From positions 1-5,323 of the forward strand of contig DJTQ01000093.1 in NCBI GenBank assembly GCA_002439285.1: a DNA stretch of 5,323 nt, written 5' to 3'. The stretch is from Paenibacillaceae bacterium UBA6304. GTDB taxonomy: Bacteria; Bacillota; Bacilli; Paenibacillales; Paenibacillaceae. The notes beneath the pieces were generated by a model that saw nothing but the letters and a program-made list of their open reading frames with translations, was not told the origin of the DNA and ran no database searches. Within the stretch, counting starts at the first letter, position 1; every line of letters begins with the position of its first letter. The position numbers and the translations under genes are program-made. This document shows, one piece after another, positions 1 through 5,323 of this stretch.

Positions 1-1
1 T

Positions 2-598
2 ACGACTTCCGTCACCGAATATGCGGCGGATATGAATGTGATTATGGCCTATTATAAATTTCTGGACGACTGGAATGATGACGGCAGCCTAACAGCAAAA
101 GGTAAACTCAAATTGTTCGAGGAGAGCAAAGCCCGGGTAGAGGCCAAATGGCCGCGTCAATGCGGCGCTATCGACCGGTCTCTTCAAAGATTGGGACAAC
201 TTGAGCAAGCGGACGAGCTCAATCCGGATTTACCCGCCAATTGCTTCGGGGAACTGCTCGGGGAGCTGTTTGTATTGAAGGAAGATGATGAATGGGCCGG
301 GACGTTGTACAGGATGGGAGCCGCTCTAGGGCGATTTGTATATTTGATGGACGCTTGCATGGATTTGGCCTCCGACTTGAAGCGTGACCGCTATAATCCA
401 CTGGTTGCCCAGATCAATACCGACTTCACCCCGATGTTGACGATGCTGATCGGCGAGTGTACCCGGGAATTCGAAACCTTGCCGCTCCAGCGCGATGTGA
501 ATATTCTCCGCAATATTCTGTATTCCGGCGTATGGGTGAAGTACAAGCCGAAAAAAGAAAAAGTAGAGGTAAACGGCCATCATGACAGATCCTTATAA
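2..598 (+). CDS. DUF5685 family protein, C-terminal part (5' end outside window)
   Basis: The frame is open from the left edge, so the true start lies outside; 198 residues are visible and the ATG at 32 is probably internal. I recognise the sequence as a DUF5685-type protein of Bacillota, whose biochemical function is not known to me. Numbering from the first visible codon, it is largely helical and carries two acidic motifs: DDWND at residues 22-26 and D121-x3-D125-x4-R130-Y-N-P at 121-133. Their form resembles the two aspartate-rich motifs of squalene/phytoene-synthase-like enzymes, but this is my inference and not an established assignment. Between them lies a conserved-looking stretch with [10 protein letters not shown] and later GRFVYLMDA. 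There is no membrane segment or signal in the visible part. It overlaps the J-protein gene by 17 bases, which suggests translational coupling and a shared role with the downstream chaperones, possibly as client or partner. The family call is made from memory of the pattern. Confidence 0.75.
   Translation, partial: TTSVTEYAADMNVIMAYYKFLDDWNDDGSLTAKGKLKLFEESKARVEAKWPRQCGAIDRSLQRLGQLEQADELNPDLPANCFGELLGELFVLKEDDEWAGTLYRMGAALGRFVYLMDACMDLASDLKRDRYNPLVAQINTDFTPMLTMLIGECTREFETLPLQRDVNILRNILYSGVWVKYKPKKEKVEVNGHHDRSL
565..570 (+). promoter_or_regulatory. Ribosome binding site of the J-protein gene
   Basis: AGAGGT lies inside the end of the DUF5685 gene, 11 bases before the ATG at 582. It supports this start, which gives a complete J domain, and fits coupled translation across the 17-base overlap. 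Confidence 0.6.
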
Positions 599-1352
599 AA
601 TTATGGAACTCACTCCTTCGGCAACCGACGAGGAGATTAAACAGGCGTATCGGAGACTTGCCAAGAAGTATCACCCCGATCTTAACCCGGGGAACCAAGA
701 GGCCACCGACAAAATGCAAAAGATTAACGCCGCTTACGAGCAGATCAAGGCCATGCGCCAGGGTGGCGGATCGGCCTATGGCGGGCAGCCGGGCGGGGGC
801 ACCTCCTCGGGACAACAGAATTACGGCCCAGGGGGCAATCCTTTTGGTCAGGGCGGGAACCCTTTCGGCCAGAACGGAAACCCCTTCGGGCCAGGCGGCA
901 ACCCGTTTGGACAAGGTAATCCTTTTGGGGATGGCGATTTCTACAAGCAGTTTAACGAATATTTCGGCAGAAGCCAGCAGCAGCAAAGACGGCATACTGC
1001 AAAATCGCCGCGCATGCAGGCGGTGTTCCACTTTCTGGAGAACCGCCAATATCTAGAGGCGCTTCGCCTACTCTCCGAAATCGAGCGGGACGGGGAATGG
1101 TTCTTCGCCAGCGCGATTGCCAATGCCGGGACCGGGAACCGCGTCACTGCGCTGAATCATGCTCAGCAGGCGGTCCAGTTGGACCCTGGCAATGATGAAT
1201 ACCTATCCCTGCTTGAGCAATTTCAGCAGGGTAGCTTTGCCTATCGTCAATCCGGAGAAGGTCACGGATTTGATATGACCCGTGCAGCAAGAAGCATGAT
1301 GAATTGTTGCGCACTACAGATGGTGTGCTTGTGTTGCTGTCGTCCGTGTTAA
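582..1352 (+). CDS. J-domain co-chaperone with NPFG repeats and Cys-rich tail
   Basis: This 256-residue protein should stimulate ATP hydrolysis by an Hsp70, most plausibly the one encoded next to it. Residues 3-60 form a J domain, with helix II ([14 protein letters not shown]) followed by the essential HPD motif at 31-33. Residues 61-118 are a Gly-rich flexible linker with five NPFG units (at 86, 93, 100, 107 and 113). A Gln/Arg patch (132-137) follows, then a helical part at about 144-216 that reads like two TPR repeats, including the typical [20 protein letters not shown] pattern. The last 15 residues contain seven cysteines (242, 243, 249, 251, 252, 253, 256), and there are none before. 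It lacks the DnaJ zinc-finger CxxCxGxG repeats and the DnaJ C-terminal sandwich, so it is a class C (type III) J protein and not DnaJ. No membrane segment or signal peptide is seen, so it is likely cytoplasmic. The J domain call is certain; the client and partner are inferred from context. Confidence 0.93.
   Translation: MTDPYKIMELTPSATDEEIKQAYRRLAKKYHPDLNPGNQEATDKMQKINAAYEQIKAMRQGGGSAYGGQPGGGTSSGQQNYGPGGNPFGQGGNPFGQNGNPFGPGGNPFGQGNPFGDGDFYKQFNEYFGRSQQQQRRHTAKSPRMQAVFHFLENRQYLEALRLLSEIERDGEWFFASAIANAGTGNRVTALNHAQQAVQLDPGNDEYLSLLEQFQQGSFAYRQSGEGHGFDMTRAARSMMNCCALQMVCLCCCRPC
831..929 (+). repeat. In-gene array of five NPFG-encoding repeats
   Basis: Within the J-protein gene, five units of the form (G/N)GNPFG(Q/P) follow each other with a period of seven codons, the last one six. 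The peptide is constant but the codons are not: NPFG is written aatccttttggt, aaccctttcggc, aaccccttcggg, aacccgtttgga and aatccttttggg. Such synonymous drift suggests old duplication with selection on the peptide. It corresponds to the G/F region that in J proteins helps regulate Hsp70 substrate binding. Confidence 0.8.
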
Positions 1353-1413
1353 GTTGCTAAACACCAGTCATCTTCAAAGCGGCTATCTTACTACTTCTAA
1401 CTACTATTCTCGT

Positions 1414-1418
1414 GGAGG
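1414..1418 (+). promoter_or_regulatory. Ribosome binding site of the Hsp70 gene
   Basis: GGAGG stands 12 bases before the ATG at 1431. That gap is slightly long, and with the second in-frame ATG at 1440 it would be 21, so 1431 is the better start. The 78-base gap after the J gene shows no convincing terminator or promoter, which supports co-transcription. Confidence 0.65.
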
Positions 1419-1421
1419 TAA

Positions 1422-3138
<1,717 letters not shown>

Positions 3139-3200
3139 GGTTCTTTTTATTTTCCAGTCTCCCCCTGTATTCCAGGTCGATGTCATCCCTGCAGCAACAC

Positions 3201-3229
3201 AAATAACGCCCATTCAGGGCCCTATTTCC
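3201..3229 (-). repeat. Palindromic repeat unit 1 (inverted orientation)
   Basis: Read on the - strand this stretch matches the unit at 3251-3279 at about 24 of 28 positions with one inserted base. Its first 11 bases (AAATAACGCCC) are also an exact reverse complement of 3268-3278, so units 1 and 2 together can form a larger inverted repeat around a 21-base spacer. Confidence 0.7.
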
Positions 3230-3250
3230 TCAAATGAGTACGTTATAGAA

Positions 3251-3279
3251 GGAATAGCGCCCTTTTTGGGCGTTATTTT
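3251..3279 (+). repeat. Palindromic repeat unit 2 (reference copy)
   Basis: The arms AATAGCGCCC (3253-3262) and GGGCGTTATT (3268-3277) pair over ten positions around a TTTTT loop, with one G-T wobble; two more wobbles extend the stem outward. It is the best-formed hairpin of the cluster and serves as the reference for the other three copies. Confidence 0.8.
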
Positions 3280-3281
3280 AG
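3251..3281 (+). terminator. Possible intrinsic terminator of the chaperone cluster
   Basis: The GC-rich stem of repeat unit 2 is followed by TTATTTTAG, a T-rich though interrupted tract, 113 bases after the Hsp70 stop codon. It could end transcription of the chaperone cluster. The call is weak because the T tract is imperfect and the same sequence belongs to a dispersed-looking repeat. Confidence 0.4.
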
Positions 3282-3321
3282 TATAAACCGGCTCAAAAAC
3301 ACCAAATGGCCACCTTCATCC

Positions 3322-3350
3322 GAAATAAGACCCAAGAAGTCCGCTATTCC
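3322..3350 (-). repeat. Palindromic repeat unit 3 (inverted, degenerate)
   Basis: The reverse complement starts GGAATAGCGGACTTCTTGGG and matches unit 2 at 23 of the first 28 positions. The differences fall mostly in the GC core of both arms, so the hairpin is weaker than in units 2 and 4. Confidence 0.6.
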
Positions 3351-3373
3351 TTGCGAAGTGGCCGCAAAGAACG

Positions 3374-3400
3374 GAATAACGCCCCGAAAGGGCGCTATTC
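3374..3400 (-). repeat. Palindromic repeat unit 4 (inverted orientation)
   Basis: The arms GAATAACGCCC (3374-3384) and GGGCGCTATTC (3390-3400) pair around the loop CGAAA with a single A-C mismatch on the + strand, which becomes a G-T wobble on the - strand. The - strand reading of 3375-3400 is identical to 3252-3277 at 24 of 26 positions, the two differences being in or next to the loop. It is therefore an inverted copy of unit 2. Confidence 0.75.
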
Positions 3401-3401
3401 G

Positions 3402-3618
3402 AGCAGAATAAAAGGAATGGTCGCCTTTGTTTTCGGATTTCTACCTTATTTGATCCCACATAATCAAGAAATCAGGAAACAACAGCGATCGCAGGATCAT
3501 TTTACGTACTTGCCCTAACATCTAATTCAGTAGTTCATCTTATATAGCGACTGGCTCTGCCTATTGCGGTGAGCGTGCGCTTTTTCCGACTGCACGAGCA
3601 TGAGGACCCGCAAAAACA
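3402..3618. other. Non-coding stretch without a recognised gene
   Basis: No reading frame here has a ribosome binding site or a family I recognise. A possible fifth, badly degraded palindrome copy begins with GGAATGGTCGCCTTTG at 3414 and ends near CTTATTT at 3451. A small AGCG-TG-CGCT inverted repeat at 3572-3581 precedes five T, but its loop of two bases is too short for a normal hairpin. Confidence 0.4.
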
Positions 3619-3664
3619 TTGGAATTTTCGTAAAGGATGAGGTACCTTTATATATAAATATAAA
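3619..3664 (+). promoter_or_regulatory. Candidate promoter region of the GH3 gene
   Basis: The stretch before the GH3 gene turns very AT-rich, with TATAAA at 3653-3658 and again at 3659-3664 and a perfect 12-base palindrome TTTATATATAAA at 3647-3658. A -35-like TTGGAA sits at 3619-3624, but its distance to the TATAAA boxes is too long; 18 bases on there is only a poor TACCTT (3643-3648). A promoter is expected here because the gene looks like a separate unit, yet the exact boxes cannot be fixed. Confidence 0.3.
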
Positions 3665-3682
3665 TAAATATTGAAAAGACAT

Positions 3683-3688
3683 AAGGAG
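3683..3688 (+). promoter_or_regulatory. Ribosome binding site that fixes the TTG start of the GH3 gene
   Basis: AAGGAG lies eight bases before TTG at 3697, an ideal distance. An in-frame TAA at 3682-3684 excludes any earlier start, and the next in-frame ATG is more than 100 codons inside the conserved domain. The TTG start is therefore well supported. Confidence 0.85.
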
Positions 3689-3696
3689 AGAACAAG

Positions 3697-5323
3697 TTGA
3701 CTACTAAGAAACTGGGGATTCCACTAGAAGGCTTTGCCGAATTTAGCAGAAAAGTAGCTGCAGAAGGTGCCGTGCTGTTAAAGAATGACGGACAAGTTCT
3801 TCCGCTTCAAAGTCATGAAAACGTTGCAATTTTTGGCCGGACGCAAGTCAATTATTACCGCAGTGGTACCGGATCGGGCGGCAGTGTCCATGTGGCTTAT
3901 ACTACGAATCTGCTGGATGGACTTCGGAGTAAGAAGAATATTACCGTCAATGAAGACCTGGCGGCCGTATATGAAAAGTGGATTGAGCAAAATCCGTTCG
4001 ATAACGGCGGAGGCGGTTGGGCTGCCGAACCATGGCATCAGAAGGAAATGCCTTTGACCCGTGAATTGGTGCAAGCGGCCCGGGAGAAGTCGGACAAGGC
4101 AATCATCGTCATCGGACGCACTGCGGGCGAAGATCAGGATAATGCCGATGCGCCGGGAAGTTATCGTTTAACGGATGATGAGAAGGCTATGCTGAGCATG
4201 GTAACGTCCTATTTTGAACGAACCATCGTCGTCTTGAATGTATCCAACATTATCGATATGAGCTGGTTGGACGATGCAGGATATGTGAACCCGATTTCGA
4301 GCGTTATCTATGCATGGCATGGCGGTATGGAAGGCGGTAACGCGATTGCCGACGTACTCGTAGGAGAAGTTACGCCGAGCGGAAAATTAACGGATACGAT
4401 CGCTTATTCAATTGAGGATTATCCGTCGACCCGCAATTACGGCAATGAGTTCAAGAACTTATATCAGGAAGATATTTATGTAGGGTACCGTTATTTCGAA
4501 ACTTTCTGCCCTGACCGGGTTCATTTCGAATTCGGTTTCGGTCTTTCCTATACGCAGTTTAAGCTTGAATCCGAAGAAGCAAAAGTGGTCTCCCGGGAAG
4601 GGGAACCGTCTATTGAGATCGGTGTAACCGTGAAAAATACAGGGACCGAGTTCTCGGGCAAAGAGATTGTCCAGGTGTATGTGGAAGCGCCCCAAGGCAA
4701 GCTGGGCAAGCCGTCCAAAGTGTTGGCCGCCTTCGGCAAAACCAAGGAACTTCAGCCGGGAGAATCGGAGCGTCTTACACTGACCTTCCCGATCCGATCC
4801 TTGGCCTCTTATGATGACGGCGGCGCAACGGGCCACCCTTCCGCCTATGTGCTGGAAGCCGGGGATTACAATCTCTATGTGGGCGGCAGCGTGAAGGATC
4901 TGGTACAGATCGGCGTAGATGGACAAAGCGGGTATCGCGTGGAGTCTCTGCAAGTCGTGGAGCAGTTGGAAGAGGCACTCGCGCCGATAGAGAGCTACAC
5001 CCGAATGAAGCCGGGTGCGAAAAAGGCGGACGGTTCATATGAACTCACTTATGAAGAGGTGCCTACACGCAAAATTTCTCTGGCGGACCGGATTCAAAGT
5101 CGTCTTCCGGAGACTTTGGAGCAAACCGGGGATCAAGGTTATACTTTGCGGGATGTTTTGGACGGCAAGATCAGCATGGAGACCTTTATCGCCCAGCTTA
5201 GCGATCATGATTTGGCGGTCATCGTCAGAGGCGAGGGCATGGTCAGCCCGCTTGTGACCTCGGGTACGGCTTCCGCCTTCGGCGGGGGCAGCGATCGGCT
5301 GTTCAACTACGGGATCCCGGTGG
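3697..5323 (+). CDS. GH3 family beta-glucosidase-type hydrolase, domain-permuted (3' end outside window)
   Basis: GH3 enzymes remove terminal beta-linked sugars, most often glucose; the substrate cannot be read from sequence. The visible 542 residues start at TTG. The order is reversed relative to classical GH3 enzymes. First comes the alpha/beta sandwich domain (about 12-275), opening with AAEGAVLLKNDGQVLPL and holding GRTAGEDQD, where E145 is the likely acid/base, and AWHGGMEGGN (206-215) to SGKLTD (228-233). Next are FGFGLSY (279-285) and a fibronectin-III-like domain (about 305-400). After a linker, residues from about 482 begin the TIM barrel, with VRGEGM and a GIPV at the edge. The catalytic nucleophile Asp (SDW motif) must lie beyond the window. 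This permuted layout is known, for example from Ruminococcus albus and Butyrivibrio fibrisolvens enzymes. No signal peptide is present, so it should be cytoplasmic and act on imported oligosaccharides or glycosides. It is probably its own transcription unit. Confidence 0.93.
   Translation, partial: MTTKKLGIPLEGFAEFSRKVAAEGAVLLKNDGQVLPLQSHENVAIFGRTQVNYYRSGTGSGGSVHVAYTTNLLDGLRSKKNITVNEDLAAVYEKWIEQNPFDNGGGGWAAEPWHQKEMPLTRELVQAAREKSDKAIIVIGRTAGEDQDNADAPGSYRLTDDEKAMLSMVTSYFERTIVVLNVSNIIDMSWLDDAGYVNPISSVIYAWHGGMEGGNAIADVLVGEVTPSGKLTDTIAYSIEDYPSTRNYGNEFKNLYQEDIYVGYRYFETFCPDRVHFEFGFGLSYTQFKLESEEAKVVSREGEPSIEIGVTVKNTGTEFSGKEIVQVYVEAPQGKLGKPSKVLAAFGKTKELQPGESERLTLTFPIRSLASYDDGGATGHPSAYVLEAGDYNLYVGGSVKDLVQIGVDGQSGYRVESLQVVEQLEEALAPIESYTRMKPGAKKADGSYELTYEEVPTRKISLADRIQSRLPETLEQTGDQGYTLRDVLDGKISMETFIAQLSDHDLAVIVRGEGMVSPLVTSGTASAFGGGSDRLFNYGIPV
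3816..3829 (+). promoter_or_regulatory. cre-like site inside the GH3 gene
   Basis: TGAAAACGTTGCAA agrees with the CcpA operator consensus TGWAAACGNTNWCA at 12 of 14 positions, about 120 bases after the start codon. CcpA roadblock sites inside coding regions are known in Bacillus, and catabolite control would suit a glycosidase. The two mismatches and the coding location make chance similarity quite possible. Confidence 0.25.

Noticed and set aside
426..1049. - strand open frame of 207 codons across the DUF5685 and J genes
   Set aside because: Antisense to two genes with clear protein families; its repeats are just the mirror of the NPFG array.
1300..1358. Cys-rich J-protein tail as a product of a second frameshift
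   Set aside because: One alternative frame stops at once; the other stays open to about 1358 but gives no family signal, and Cys-rich ends seem to occur in relatives, so the written frame is preferred, though not proven.
3201..3400. CRISPR array
   Set aside because: Units are in mixed orientation, vary in sequence and lie at uneven distances, unlike direct CRISPR repeats with regular spacers.
3306..3518. 70-residue + strand open frame in the intergenic region
   Set aside because: It runs through the palindromic repeats, has no ribosome binding site and a low-complexity basic composition; it is likely spurious.

Overview
The window looks like chromosomal DNA of a Gram-positive bacterium of the Bacillota, most likely Paenibacillus or a close relative. 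This is inferred from four things: strong GGAGG-type ribosome binding sites, a TTG start, an Hsp70 of the Gram-positive DnaK type, and a cytoplasmic domain-permuted GH3 enzyme. All three complete or partial genes on the left, and the one on the right, read on the + strand. There is no RNA gene, insertion sequence or CRISPR array.

Left part (1-3138) is a compact chaperone cluster. It begins inside a DUF5685-type gene (end at 598), which overlaps by 17 bases a J-domain co-chaperone gene (582-1352). A DnaK/Hsp70 paralogue follows after 78 bases (1431-3138). The J protein has a classic HPD J domain, a Gly-rich linker with five NPFG repeats, a TPR-like helical part and a tail with seven cysteines in its last 15 residues. 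No grpE or classical dnaJ is present, so this is not the standard hrcA-grpE-dnaK-dnaJ locus. The likely picture is a dedicated Hsp70/J pair co-expressed with the DUF5685 protein. The Hsp70 reading frame is broken by one extra base in a run of eight G (1523-1530); the rest of the protein is intact, so a sequencing error or very recent mutation is more likely than an old pseudogene.

Middle part (3139-3696) has no credible gene. It holds at least four copies of a roughly 29-base palindromic unit (3201-3229, 3251-3279, 3322-3350, 3374-3400), one in + and three in - orientation. The + copy could also end the chaperone transcript. An AT-rich stretch (about 3640-3675) and a strong ribosome binding site lead into the next gene.

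Right part (3697-5323, running off the edge) is a GH3 glycoside hydrolase starting at TTG. Its domains are in reversed order: the alpha/beta sandwich first, then a fibronectin-III-like domain, then the start of the TIM barrel. It has no signal peptide, so it probably acts on imported beta-glucosides in the cytoplasm. It appears to be a separate transcription unit unrelated to the chaperone cluster.
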